From Chara braunii (taxonomy: Eukaryota > Streptophyta > Charophyceae > Charales > Characeae), in contig BFEA01000006.1 of assembly GCA_003427395.1 (NCBI GenBank), positions 5,887,368-5,922,442 of the forward strand: a DNA stretch of 35,075 nt. The letters are read 5' to 3'. The position numbers and the translations under genes are program-made. The notes beneath the pieces were generated by a model. The model worked only from the letters and a program-made list of their open reading frames with translations. It was not told the DNA's origin and did not search any database. Of the stretch, positions 17,232 through 27,563 are shown one piece after another (position 1 is the stretch's first letter; each line of letters begins with the position of its first letter).

Positions 17232-17990
17232 ATCTCTTCATCGCGATATGTTGTCCGCTGATAGGTGCTGACGAGGTACCCAGGTAAGTGGGAGGTGCCG
17301 CAAGTGCAATATGAAACGCGTTTATTAACGCACGCGGTCATACCGCAAGTCTAGACATGGTAGTAGTGCACTTGTGAGCAACCATCCCTTGAAGGTGATG
17401 ACCAGGCTACGTTGAAGCTTGATTAGCTGCGTTGGCAACAGGCTGACGTGGCATTGGTACCGCTGATGTGGCATATTGTTGCTTGGCAGGATATGGTCTG
17501 ACGTGGCACGTATAGGTGTCGTGATTACCAGCTGATTGGGCATTGACGTGGCATGCCCCTTGTATACCTCCGGGTTCTTGATGTGCTGATGTGGCAGACT
17601 CCAACGAGCTGTTGTGTTGGCATGCCAGGGGTGACACGTGGCATGTGTTGGGTGAGTTGTCGAGTGTGTTGATCGCTGCAGATAGTACAGCTACAGAGAG
17701 AGGAGGCTGACAATTATTTGTGATTGTTGTCTTGGTTTCCGACTTACCTGTTGGCTGTTACGTGGTGTCCTTGCATACTCACCTGTGTGCTGATGTCTTG
17801 ATCACACTCGCCGTGGCTGCGGTACCTACACATATACGGTAGAACGTCGTCATACATAGATTAGGAAAATCAGACAGCAAAATAGTATTAGAAAATTGAT
17901 AGCATCTGTTTCTTTGTATTTGCCTTCAACAATTCTTGTTGTAAGTGTAGCGTGCGTCGTGGAATTTATTTTTGTCTTTAATTTTATTTA
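17232..17990 (+). other. Element C leader with repeated ACGTGGCA-type boxes
   Basis: No gene seen in 760 bp. Six related boxes occur: TGACGTGGCA near 17443, TGATGTGGCA near 17464, TGACGTGGCA near 17499, TGACGTGGCA near 17544, TGATGTGGCA near 17587, and GACACGTGGCA near 17632. These extend the ACGT-box theme of the LTR into transcribed sequence. The last 150 bp before gag are AT-rich. Confidence 0.65.
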
Positions 17991-19013
17991 TTGTGCGGCG
18001 TTTGCATGCTAGGCAGAATGAACTCTCTTTGGAAGTGTTTGCGTGCCTCTATCCTGACTCGGTTCATAACCCTCTTCTTCTTTCCTATCCCTCTCACCGT
18101 CTTTGTTGATGAAGAGAGAGTGGAACTGAAAACCCGTGGACAGATTGACGGAAGGAGACAGACTTTGTTGAGTCTCCTTCGTCAGCTGCTTGGCGAGATA
18201 CATGGTGCCGGTCTAGATGCTGAACAGCATGTTCACGGACAGGTCAATGTGCGTGATGCAGAAGGAGACCTGCAGGCCGCTGAAACTGCTGTTCGGATGA
18301 TGGAGACAGGCCACAGAGTTGAAGAACTCATCGAGCAAGGACGATTAGTCCTTGATTGGTATGTTGCCGAGGGCCTTGAAAAATTAGACCGGGAAAGAAA
18401 AGAAAAGAAAGAAGAGAGAGTTGGAAGAAAAAAACCACAATTGTTTGTGGAATTGATGGAGGAAAACATCAGACAACTTGAAAACACATTGAAAGAAGAG
18501 AGAAGAAAGATTGAAGAGTATAGAAGATTGAAAGAACAACAACAAGAAGAAGAGAAAGTAATGGAAGAGTTAAGGCAAAGGTTTCACTACGAAGAAGCAG
18601 GAAGTAAGGTTGCATTTATTCTCCAGTCTATCATGGTCTACCTCATGCATCTTGAAAAGAAGATTGAAAAAAACACCGCCGCAGTTGAGTCCATGACCAG
18701 AATGATGAAAGGGAAAGACAAGGTGGTGTATGAGGAGGTGGCTAAGGGGGAAGAAGATAAGAAACCTCAGGAGAAACTAATGAAGGATGCAATGAAACGG
18801 GTCACGCCCGAGAAAGTCGAAGGTTCTAAGAAAGAACCTGAGAAGTCGGAAGAGAAGAAAGAAGAACCCACCGGAAAGAAAGAAGAACCGGCAAAAGAAG
18901 CGGAAAAACCCAAGAAGAAAGAAAAGGTGAAAATGAAGTTGCCTTTCACCTACAGCACCAAGAAAGAGGAAACCTTGCCCAAATCCAGACTTATTGTAGT
19001 ACCGCACCCGTAG
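17991..19013 (+). pseudogene. gag: Element C Gag N-terminal coiled-coil region
   Basis: Open frame of 340 codons from a GTG; ATG codons at 18006 and 18021 are better starts. A short hydrophobic stretch (residues about 25-38, ITLFFFPIPLTVFV) is followed by a long Glu/Lys/Arg coiled coil and a Lys/Glu/Pro low-complexity tail (KKEPEKSEEKKEEPTGKKEEP). Then comes KMKLPFTYSTKKEE, which corresponds to KVKFLDSYSxKREE in element A just before its capsid. A stop at 19011-19013 and a frame change end it there, so part of the capsid start is lost relative to A. Confidence 0.75.
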
Positions 19014-19015
19014 AA

Positions 19016-19867
19016 CCCGAGAGTCAGGTTGCTTTCTCAACGTCTTGTTTAGGAGGAGTGGCCAAATAATGGGTGCTGGCAGAGGCCAATGCTGCTGGCT
19101 GCGAAGATATTGGTGAGTGGGCTAAGACCCTTACTCTCACGCAATTTCTCCAGAAGATTAAGGAGAGGTTCCTGGATAAGACAACGACCGACAAGGCCTT
19201 CGACGAGCTCACCACGATAGGCCAGAAACGTTGGACTTCTGTCGATGCCTTGTCTCGTGAAGTGGATCGTCTCTTGCAGGTACCTGGACTGAACCTTCTT
19301 GACAACCAGGTTCTTTACATCTACTCGCGTGCATTGCCCGAGCCCATTCGAGGACAGCTCGTGGCCAAAGCAAAGTCTGGAAAGTATAATTATCGGCAGT
19401 TCCATGACCTTGCTCTTCAGAGAGAGCAGATGACCGCACAGGTCAAAGGTTCGTACGCTTCAGTTGTTAAGTCGGGACCGGTTGGTGGGTACGGCAAGCG
19501 AGTCCTTTGGCGGCAAAAGCGCCAGGACCATATGCTTGTGTTATTTGATGATGAAACAGTAGAAAAGTTACCTTTTGGTGAGACTGAGGGAGGAGGAGGT
19601 AACGGCGGCAGTGAATCTGAGAAGGGTGATGTCACTGCTGTATTGGCCAACAAGGGAGGCCAAAGCCAATGGAAGAGGAAGAAGAGGCCACGCTCGTTTC
19701 CCGAGCATCCCAGCATCGCGTTCGGGAGACCTTGGGAAAAGATGAACATGACTAGGGAGGAGTGGCAGTCCAAGATGGACAATCGTCAGTGCCTCAAGTG
19801 TGGCACCGTGGGGCATGTGATCGCTTGGTGCCCACTTATCCGTAACCCAAAAGCGAGCAGCCAGTAG
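19016..19867 (+). pseudogene. gag: Element C Gag capsid and nucleocapsid
   Basis: In one frame from 19016, with a TAA at 19067-19069 where the context suggests Lys (GGVAK-stop-W). The next 265 codons run to TAG at 19865-19867. Contains FLQKIKERFLDKT, a capsid C-terminal domain around VLYIYSRALPEPIRGQL, a basic linker, and the zinc knuckle C-x2-C-x4-H-x4-C (CLKCGTVGHVIAWC) near the end. Same arrangement as element A, including a pol frame that overlaps the terminal TAG in -1. Confidence 0.85.
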
Positions 19868-19915
19868 GAGTAGCATCTGCTCGTACTGAGCCGAAGGGTA
19901 TAGACGAAGAAAAAA

Positions 19916-20446
19916 GGTAAGGCGCCTACAACCCCTTCTACCCCTTCGACTCTCAAGGCAGAGGATGGCTCTTCTTCCGCCCGTCGTCCAGACCACCCTG
20001 ACACTGTGCTTTGTTCTGTCTCACTGGAAGATTCCCTTGACGAACTCGGCACTGAACTGATAGCACTACGGAGTTCGTGGGCGAAGAAAGCAAAGTCTAA
20101 GGGTGAGTTAATGATCGCGGATGTTGAGATTGCGCACACGCGAGGAGGTGCTCTATTAGATCCGGGATCGACGCGGTCTTATATCTCAGAGAAGGCAATT
20201 CGAAAATTGCATCTGGGAATGAAGGTAAAAGATTTACCTAGACCTATCCCGTCTATACTGGCTGATAAGAGCACGATCACTGTCTCTCAATACGTCGATC
20301 GTGTCAAGTGCTATTTCAAGACAAAGGAAGGTAAGAGAATTCTACACAAGGTATCCTTCCTAATTGAAAAGAATTTACCCTTTGACTTAATTCTGGGTAC
20401 GGATTGGCATGAGGAAGCCGGACCCAGAAGTCAAGTTCAAAGATAA
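19916..20446 (+). pseudogene. pol: Element C aspartic protease, active site altered
   Basis: Open from about 19916, after an A-run (19910-19915) where the -1 frame from gag meets a TAA. An indel in the A-run probably explains the switch. A Pro/Thr/Ser linker leads to the protease with ALLDPGSTRSYIS: the catalytic triplet is D-P-G instead of D-S/T-G, which is expected to be inactive or weak. The later DLILGTDW matches the family. The frame ends at 20446; homology continues in the next frame (KFKDKIVKL). Confidence 0.82.
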
Positions 20447-20979
20447 AATTGTCAAACTTAAGGACGATAAGTCCGAAATGCGTGTGATAAAGTTGTACCA
20501 TAAGTCTGGCTCTGACTCTACTCTGTCTTTTTGTTGCATGAGTTACCCAGCTTTCCAATCCATGGTAACAAAGAAGAAGTTGGATCAGGAGGTGATGATG
20601 GTGCTTGTTAAGCGTGTAGGTGAGTGTTCTTCATCCTACCCACCTTCTATTGAAAAACTTCTTGACGAGTACAAGGACTTGCAGACTGAGCCGACGAGAA
20701 TCACTGAGCGTGCTATCAACCACACTATTGAGATTATTCCCGGAAGCAAGATTCCCAAAGGTCCCATTTACCGTATGTTTTCCAGGGAACTTGAGGAATT
20801 ACGAAAACATGTCCTTTGGTCTGACTAACGCCCCTGCAACCTTCCAGAGGTCTATGAATGAGTTGTTTCGTCAATGGTTGGACCAATTCGTAATTGTCTA
20901 TCTCGATGATATCCTAGTGTATAGTAAAACACTGGAAGACCACGAGAAACATCTGCGAATGGTTCTTCAGAAGTTATGA
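20409..20979 (+). pseudogene. pol: Element C reverse transcriptase with large internal deletion
   Basis: The first segment (frame of 20409, to about 20808) has the pre-RT and fingers start: [42 protein letters not shown]. The next base pairs jump to [20 protein letters not shown] and the catalytic YLDD in another frame (20620 frame), ending at TGA 20977-20979 where Arg is expected. Compared with element A (4774-5082), about 310 bp are missing, including IDYRGLN, motif A and its catalytic Asp. The enzyme cannot function. Confidence 0.88.
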
Positions 20980-21732
20980 GAAGGTAACTTCAAACTTATT
21001 CTTAAGAAATTTGAATTTGCTAAGCCTGAAGTACAATACTTAGGGCATATAGTGAATGGAGAAGGACTAAGACCAAAAGAAAAGAAGATTACAGCAATCC
21101 GAGATTGGCCACAACCTAAAACTATAACTCAACTCAGATCTTTCCTAGGACTTGTTAGTTATTATAGGAAGTTCGTCAGAAACTTCTCCTTGATAACTGC
21201 TCGTATGAGAAGACTGCTAAAGAACGAAAAACCTTGGTTGTGGGACAAAGATTGTGAGTCGTCATTCAGGAAAATGAAATCTGTTTTAACTCACTACCCT
21301 GTCTTAAAGATTGTTGACCCTTCTCTTCCTTTCATCGTCACGACTGACGCAAGTCAGTATGGGATTGGCGTTGTGCTACAACAAGACGACGGTAAGGGAT
21401 ATAGACCTGTTGAGTTTATGTCCAGGAGGCTCCCGTCAGAGAAAGTCGCCAACTCCACTTATGAAAGGGAGTTGTACGCCTTAGTCGATGCACTAGATAC
21501 CTGGAAACACTACTTATTGGGAAAGCATTTCACTGTCTACTCTGATCACTCTACTTTGAAGTGGATCAAGACTCAGACTAGACTCTCTGACAAGTTGGTA
21601 AGGTGGTCCTCATTCCTTGATACATTTGACTTTGAGGTGAAAACCATCAAAGGTAAGTCTAACGTGGTTGCGGATGCTTTGTCCAGGCGTGCAGATTTCT
21701 TTGGAACGATTGTCTCTTATCATTGGGAATGA
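20980..21732 (+). pseudogene. pol: Element C RT connection and RNase H
   Basis: Continues the RT frame after the TGA: EGNFKLILKKFEFAKPEVQYLGHIV, IRDWPQPKTITQLRSFLGLVSYYRKFVRNF, then RNase H with TTDASQYGIG, YERELYALV, YSDHSTLKW and VVADALSRR. All four catalytic acidic positions are present, unlike element A, where the first is Asn. The frame ends at a TGA (21730-21732) through a one-base shift. The next frame (NELKEQIRKGYENDS) runs to 21812, where element D interrupts. Confidence 0.88.
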
Positions 21733-21812
21733 ATTGAAGGAACAAATAAGGAAGGGTTATGAGAATGATTCCATCTGGAGTCCTATTATCGAGACTTTGA
21801 GAAAGAACCTTG

Positions 21813-22744
21813 TGCAAGGAAGATGAGCAATAGCGAACTTCAACAATCAAACAACATCATGTATATGAGCCCAGATAGTCTTGACCTCGAACCAACATCA
21901 GCATTGCATCACGAGAATCACCAAATAAGAAGGCACCAAGAATTCATAATTGACAATGCTGAAATAGACCCATCATCATCAACGAAGAACCATAGTTGAT
22001 ATCCTATCTGGCGCTCGGCGCCCAAACGACATGTGGCAGATCCTATCTAGCCTATACTACGAAGCTGAAAGATGACATCAACAACATTCCCGAAGTACGA
22101 GCATATGGCGACGAATGTCGCACGCTTCCAGCACTAGGTATGTCTCGCGCTACACTCGCAACCTCGTTCCCCAACTCACAGATGCCACTAGCACCCAAGG
22201 ACCACCCTGCGCTTCACCCAGCTTACAGCAACGCAGCTCGGCTATGGCTGCGTGCTCCTTCCCTGCTCGCCCGTGAGAGCGTAGGCGCCAACCAGCAAAT
22301 AGCGCGGCACTGCGGCAGCAGCGCTTGCTCAGCATGCAGCCAGCACCCGAATCCCGAATGAGGAGGCAGGCCCTTCCCTATATCGAAGTGGCCTGTCTGT
22401 GTCCAGTCCCAGGAAGCTTCCAGTAGGCCCCGGTAGCCTGAGGCCCAGCACGACGAGAGCAGGCCCTTGGGCCTGTAGTGGTTGCATGTGCCCAACTGCC
22501 TTCAGCCTTTGTTTGGCCCGGTACCCGTATCCAGCCCAGGGCCTGCTTCACATTCATTCACTCAGGCAGCCCAAGGCCTGGGTTCACTCAACCAACTGGC
22601 GCTGCGCAACTGCCTAAATTTCCCTGAGTTGCGTAGTGGCCAGAAAAGGGCCCTGAGGGCCTCGTCGAGCCTGCCTTCACTTAGGGCGGCCGACGGGCTG
22701 CAAAAAGGGGGCCTTATGGGGCTCATAGAGGCAATGGCCGCGCA
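21813..22744 (-). repeat. Element D 3' LTR (left copy)
   Basis: 932 bp, on the + strand from TGCAAGGAAG to GGCCGCGCA. Matches 28797-29775 with substitutions and several indels: a 22 bp insertion near 22688-22709 and a longer CATCATCAACGAAG segment near 21971-21990. The terminal TG/CA are intact. Forward-strand open frames in this LTR are shadows. Confidence 0.93.
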
Positions 22745-23207
22745 TTCCCTCCTCCTCAGCTTCAACAGTCCTCTGAGAAGCTCTGTCTTCGATCAGAGGG
22801 CGCTTTCCCTTGTGCAGAGATCTCTCGTATTGGGCTACAACTTGAGGAGCGGTTTGCATGAGCTCTTCCCTGGTGAACCATCGGTCCTCCTTCGGATCAG
22901 TGTGATGCTGGAATCGAACGCAGTACTGCAGCTTCGGTTTTGGAGGACGTCCCCCACCTGCTGGTCTTGATACCGACAGCTCTCTGTGATCCACAATATC
23001 ATCGATGTCCACCTCTCTGTCCATGGTTGGGGGCAGCATTGAGCGACGAGATGGAAACTGATCAATTTCTTTGAAAGGTGCCAGTTTGGAGGCGTGGAAG
23101 ACAGGGTAAGTACGGAGATGACCAGGTATCCGGATAACATAGGATGGCCCATCTAGATCTGTCCCAACGATATCCAAGACTTCCCAGGGTCCAAAGTATT
23201 GGGGCAT
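22677..23207 (-). CDS. pol: Element D Pol C-terminal tail, reading into the LTR
   Basis: 177 codons. LMPQYFGPWEVLDIVG holds the GPW form of the GPY/F motif. It is followed by PVFHASKLAPFKEIDQFPSRRSMLPPTMDREVDIDDIVDHRE, then QYCVRFQHHTDPKEDRWFTREELMQTAPQVVAQYERSL, the chromodomain-like block also seen in A and C. The polypurine tract itself encodes part of EAEEEGM. The frame then continues 22 codons into the 3' LTR before stopping at 22677-22679. Upstream, the segment between integrase and this tail (about 23208-23284) has a stop and a short deletion of the KHRR...GDLVWV region. Confidence 0.85.
   Translation of the reverse strand: MPQYFGPWEVLDIVGTDLDGPSYVIRIPGHLRTYPVFHASKLAPFKEIDQFPSRRSMLPPTMDREVDIDDIVDHRELSVSRPAGGGRPPKPKLQYCVRFQHHTDPKEDRWFTREELMQTAPQVVAQYERSLHKGKRPLIEDRASQRTVEAEEEGMRGHCLYEPHKAPFLQPVGRPK
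22745..22759 (-). other. Polypurine tract, element D
   Basis: On the - strand CTGAGGAGGAGGGAA lies immediately before the LTR TG (TGCGCGGCC). The 12-base purine run GAGGAGGAGGGAA-type is the best polypurine tract of the four elements. Confidence 0.85.
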
Positions 23208-23284
23208 GAGTTTGCGGGAGATCCCGTGCTCCTGTCCCAGTTCTTACGCCTTAACCCTGACCCTATCATTGCAGCCTGCGCCTT

Positions 23285-24253
23285 CTACATCTGTTCTACA
23301 GCCTGCTGCATCTTCTGTTCATAGCGGGAAGCAAATTCCAGGGTACCTGGTGCAGCAGTGGTTTGATTCTCAGGAAGAAAAAAGTATAGGGGTAGTCTAG
23401 GCTTGAATGTTAGTAGTAAGCTGTTTGGGCGCACCCCGGTGGCGCTGTGTACAACGTTGTTGTACAAGCTGGCGATGAGAGCAAGCTTCTCATCCCAGTC
23501 CACCTGATTGGGCTTGATGTAATGCCTCAACAGGTGTTGCACAGCGCGGTTCAGTTGCTCAGCTTGACTGTTGGCCTCTGGGTGATTCCCATAAGTCATC
23601 TGCAACCGAGTTCCCTGTTCTGCAGCTGCGGCCTTCCACAACTCACTGGTGAACCAGACGTCTTTGTCTTTAACAATGGACTTCGGTAGACCAAAGTCCC
23701 TGACCCAGTTCTCTTTAAACATTCTAATCACGTACTTCGTCTTTGCTATTTCCGGCATGGCTATTAACCTAGCATACTTACTAAATATATCCACAATGAC
23801 AAAGATGTGACGCATCCCACTCTTGCTGGTGATTAGAGTATCCATGAAATCCATGGAAAGACTCTCACCAGGCCGTTTCGGAATCGGAAGGGGCTTCAGA
23901 AGCCCAAGAGGAGCCTGAGTACGTGGCTTGTCCCGTTGACAGATTTGACAAGTCTCCACGTATAGCTGGGCATCCCGCATCATCGTGGGCCACCAGAACC
24001 GCTGCAGCAGGTTGGCTGCGGTCTTTTTATATCCAAAATGGCCGGTGGCATCATGACACTCGCCTAAAAACAAACTACGCAAAGACTCGCTACTCGGGAC
24101 ACAATCGTTTATTCCCATCCTTCTCAAGGAACAGCAAGTCATTGACCAACTCAAACTCAGCAGAGGTTTTCTTGTCCTTTGCCTGGAGTCTGCGTATGAT
24201 CTCAGACATGAACTGATCCTCGCGGTAGGCATCCACCAAAGAGCGAGTAACAT
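23285..24253 (-). pseudogene. pol: Element D integrase
   Basis: 323-codon frame; the first ~48 residues are out of the homologous frame, and real coding enters near NDCVPSSESLRSL. Zinc domain H67-x4-H72-x29-C102-x2-C105 is complete. Core D135 (SMDFMD), D196 (VKDKDVWF) and E232 (NSQAEQL) has 35 residues between D and E; the usual GQTEQ reads SQAEQ. Coding ends with an in-frame stop (EQM-stop) at 23285-23287, where the family continues into the C-terminal domain. The catalytic residues are intact; expression is blocked by the frameshift with RNase H near 24100-24120. Confidence 0.88.
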
Positions 24254-25118
24254 CGTCCGTGAGATCGAACTCAGTAATCAGCGCACCTGAAAAGTCAGGT
24301 CTACGCGACAAGGCATCAGCCACCTTATTGCATTCCCCTTTGAGATACTGGGGGTCGAAATCATATTGCTCAACGACTTCGATCCATCGCTTCAGAGCGT
24401 CAGATAGTACCTGCTGAGTTCTCATCCATCTCAGGGTCTGATGATCAGTTCTGAGGATGAAGAATCTCCCAAGGAGATAGTGTCTCCAATGGGTCAGAGC
24501 CTTGTACACTGCGTAGAGTTCCTTCTCGTAGGTGGACTTTGCCAGCTTCTGAGACGGCATCTTTTTTGACATGTACTTGACTGGCCTCAACTTTGGCCTC
24601 TCTTGCTGCGCGAGCACGGCGCCAATGCCATATTGGCTGGCATCCGTGGTGACTGTAAACGGCTTGTCAGGATCAGGAAGTTTCAAGACCTCGTAGTGCG
24701 TCAACTCATGCTTCAGATGTCTGAAAGCAGCCTCGCACTCATCTGTCCACTCCCACGGGGTGTCAAGGCGGGTTAGATCAGTCAAAGGAGCGGCCACTAT
24801 GCTATAGTTCTTTACAAAAGTTCTGTAGTAGCCTGTCATTCCTAAGAAAGATCTCATCCCAGTCACAGACTGAGGACGTGGCCAATCACGAATGCTGGCC
24901 ACCTTCGCGTCATCGGGCTTCAACCCTTCCGCGAAGATCTCATGACCCAAGTAGAAGACACGGGTGCGGCCAAACTCGTTGTTCTCACTGTTGATCTTGA
25001 ACTTGCTGTCGCAGGAGACCGAGGACTTTGTCCAAATGTGCAACATGTTCCTCGACAGTCTTACTAAAAATAAGTATGTCATCGAGGTACACGATGACAA
25101 ACTTATCCAAGTAGTCAT
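24090..25118 (-). pseudogene. pol: Element D RT connection and RNase H
   Basis: 343 codons; real coding from about 25040 ([25 protein letters not shown]). It includes IRDWPRPQSVTGMRSFLGMTGYYRTFVKNYS, then RNase H with TTDASQYGIGAVLAQQ, YEKELYAVY, RTDHQTLRW and KVADALSRRPDFSGA, so all four acidic residues are present. It continues through the spacer FELVNDLLFLEKDGNKRL to a stop at 24090-24092. The frame differs from both the upstream RT palm and the downstream integrase. Confidence 0.88.
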
Positions 25119-25449
25119 GGAATATCCGATTCATAGGATGCTGAAAGGTGCCAGGAGCATTGCAAAAGCCGAAAGGCATCACCACAAACTCATACAGACC
25201 GTACCTGGTCTGAAAGGCGGTTTTGTGTTGATCTTCGGGCCGGATTGCAATCTGATGGTACCCGGACTTCAAATCTATCTTACTGAAGTACCGACACCCT
25301 TGCACTCTATCTAGCAGATCGTCGATGCGGTAGGGGCTCTCTGTTCTTTGCAGTGATGGCATTGAGGCCCCTATAGTCAATGCACATCCTAAGAGTGCCC
25401 TCCTTCTTCTTAGACACAAATAAAACTGGAGACCCATGAGGAGAGACAC
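24985..25449 (-). pseudogene. pol: Element D reverse transcriptase palm
   Basis: Real coding from about 25330 ([16 protein letters not shown]). It has [24 protein letters not shown] with the motif A Asp, [20 protein letters not shown] and the catalytic YLDD ([14 protein letters not shown]). It ends by a frame change near 25030 (LRQQVQDQQ). The active-site residues are intact, but the segment is out of frame with the fingers upstream and the connection downstream. Confidence 0.88.
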
Positions 25450-25660
25450 TCGACCAGATCCACCCCTTCTCTACGAGTTCCTTGAGTTGGCGGCGGAGCT
25501 CATCAAGTTCGCCTGGAGACATCCGATAGATCCTACCCTTCGGAATACTAGACCCTGGGATAATTTCTATCGCGTGGACGACCTCCCTCTCAACAACCCC
25601 TGTCGGCTCTTCAAATAGATCAGGGTACTGAGCAACTACTCCCTCTATCTCAGGCGGCAT
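25307..25660 (-). pseudogene. pol: Element D RT N-terminal (fingers) segment
   Basis: 118 codons: [91 protein letters not shown], then out of frame. Upstream (25661-25947) a degraded piece of gag linker (GRRRGGSRSRSQVNPNAPPWEKAGL) runs directly into pre-RT sequence. There is no D-S/T-G active site and no CCHC motif between them, so nucleocapsid knuckle and protease have been deleted. Confidence 0.87.
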
Positions 25661-25947
25661 TTTTACCGGCTCGCCTGCAGCAGAGACATAAACTAACTAC
25701 ATACCCTCCTCTTGATTTTGCTTATAGTAATTCTAGAACGCGGCCGCACACATGCACCCGTAGGACTCTATCAGACTACTAGCTCTGTAAGACCTGCTTT
25801 CTCCCATGGAGGAGCATTGGGGTTAACTTGACTCCTAGACCGGGAGCCTCCGCGGCGTCTACCGGTCGCCTTACCTTTTTGGGATACGGCAGCTACTACT
25901 CCACCCTCTGAATCATCTATGCTGCCTGCCTCTGAACCTACTCCTTC

Positions 25948-26658
25948 CTAGAAGTTGCCGTCCAACTCGATGGTTGAACGATCGTTGTCGACAAACATGA
26001 TGCAACCCTTCGCCTTCCAGTTGGGAGGCAGTGTCTTCTTTCTCCCATCCGTAGTGGGTGCCTGTCCATGCCCTATCTTTGCCTCAAGGTCTAGGGCCAC
26101 CTTGCTAAACGAAGGGAAGTGCATATTGATGTTGGCCTCTTTTGCCAACTGGTTCCTGAGAGGCTGAGAAAAGCATCTCAGGTACGAAGTCAACAGGACC
26201 TGGGGGTCATAGCGCACCCCTGGGACACAGATTAGACGCTCAACAGCGTCAGTGGCTTCCCTTACTGACTTAAACTGCCGTGTGTGCAGTGTCAGGATCG
26301 CATCAGTGGCCCTTTGAGCCTCCTGAGGATCATGCCACCTCTCTTCCACCATCTTCAGGAAATCCTCCAATTTCTGGGAGGCCGCCTAAGCGAGGAAGTC
26401 ATAACCATGTCCCTGAAGTTGCACTAAACCGCTCAACCATCTTGCTGCACTACCCTCTAGGTAGGAGGCAGCCACAAGCACTTCTTCGTGCGGCAAGGTG
26501 AGTTTACACCTGATGTAGACTGGCACTGCCCTCAACCATGTGTCGAGGTCTTCGCCCTTATCCCCTGTAAAAGGTTTGGGAGCGGCGATGGCCGTCTTCG
26601 GAACCCACTGAGTTTGTCTCGGTCCCTGCATCACTTCGGGATGTGGACCCGGTGACAC
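25948..26658 (-). pseudogene. gag: Element D Gag capsid, one in-frame TAG
   Basis: One frame interrupted by TAG at 26386-26388. Upstream half: KPFTGDKGEDLDTWLRAVPVYI and LPHEEVLVAASYLEGSAARWL, the standard retrotransposon capsid signature (F-x-G, W-x-x-x, A-x-x-L-x-G-x-A-x-x-W). Downstream half: LEDFLKMVEERWHDPQEAQRATDAIL, VREATDAVERLICVPGVRYDPQVLLTSYLRCFSQPLRNQLAKEA. It ends with the KGCIMFVDNDRSTIELDGNF segment, which is equivalent to the region before the knuckle in A. The TAG could be a mutated CAG. Confidence 0.87.
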
Positions 26659-26669
26659 CGGTTGCTGTG

Positions 26670-27563
26670 CTAGCTGCAGGGGCTGTGTGCCCTAAGGCTG
26701 CACAGGCTGCGAGACAGCAGGCTGTGTGGTGACTGCAACCTGCGACGGACTTGGAGTAAACACTGTCTGTACAGGAACTGTAAACTACTCCCTGTTGTTA
26801 CCCCTCCTGACACCGGCATGCCCAGGGAAACGATAGCAACCGTTGACTGGGCTACATATGGGGATCCCCCTGTCACCGGTGGGACAGAAAAGGGAGGATA
26901 TGGCACGGGCCAGGCACCAGGCCCGGCTGGTGATGGTGCTGTTTGAGCACGGCTTGACAAAACAGTCAGGCTCTGTTGAATGTCCTGAAGGATGGTAGTT
27001 TGATGCTCCTGCATCTCTATGACTCCTAGCAGGGCTCTCCTAACTACCTTCACGTCATCATCCATATGCATCAGGTCCATCGTCTCTAACTCCTCTATGT
27101 CTGCCCCTCTTCACGGCATCCTGGCTCTTCTTCTGATCATCTTTTCTTTTTCCGCTATTATCTCCCCTAATGCCCGCTGTAGCTGTGCCTCTTGCAAGGC
27201 TGCCTGCTGGATGGCGACATCCTCTGGAGTCAACACTGCTGCGTGGCTTGCCATAATGCCAGTGGACTGACTCACGGTCTGCGCAACCGTTGACCCGACG
27301 GCACCTGAACTACCGGCTTGGGAAATCTGCTGCGCAGAAGTGGACATGGCTGTAGTGGCCATGGCTGCTGTAGCACCGGCCTCGCTAACTAAAGTTTTGC
27401 TGGCGTCGACTGCTCTAGCCCTCCTCTGCTGCTGCCGCCTCTCCCTAAGCTGGTGGAACAGATGTCTATCCCCCTCCGGTCCTAAAGACACGTGGGATAT
27501 CGGGCCCCTAGCTGATCGCAAGATCCTTCGGTCGTCCTGTCCAGTGTCCTCCTCGTCGCGCAT
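26670..27563 (-). pseudogene. gag: Element D Gag N-terminal region
   Basis: Start ATG at 27561-27563 (MRDEEDTGQDDRRIL). 150 codons to a TGA at 27111-27113 that fits a mutated CGA Arg codon. The same frame then continues through IEELETMDLMHMDDDVKVVRRALLGVIEMQEHQTTILQDIQQSL to about 26830 before going out of homology. The N-terminal part is Ala/Ser/Gln-rich with a predicted helix (AIQQAALQEAQLQRALGEIIAEKEKM); the middle is Pro/Gly-rich. This differs from the Glu/Lys coils of A, B and C. Confidence 0.7.

Noticed and set aside
22399-22970. 162- and 72-codon + strand frames
   Set aside because: Antisense to element D tail and LTR; same pattern recurs at 29535-29759 only because it is the other LTR.
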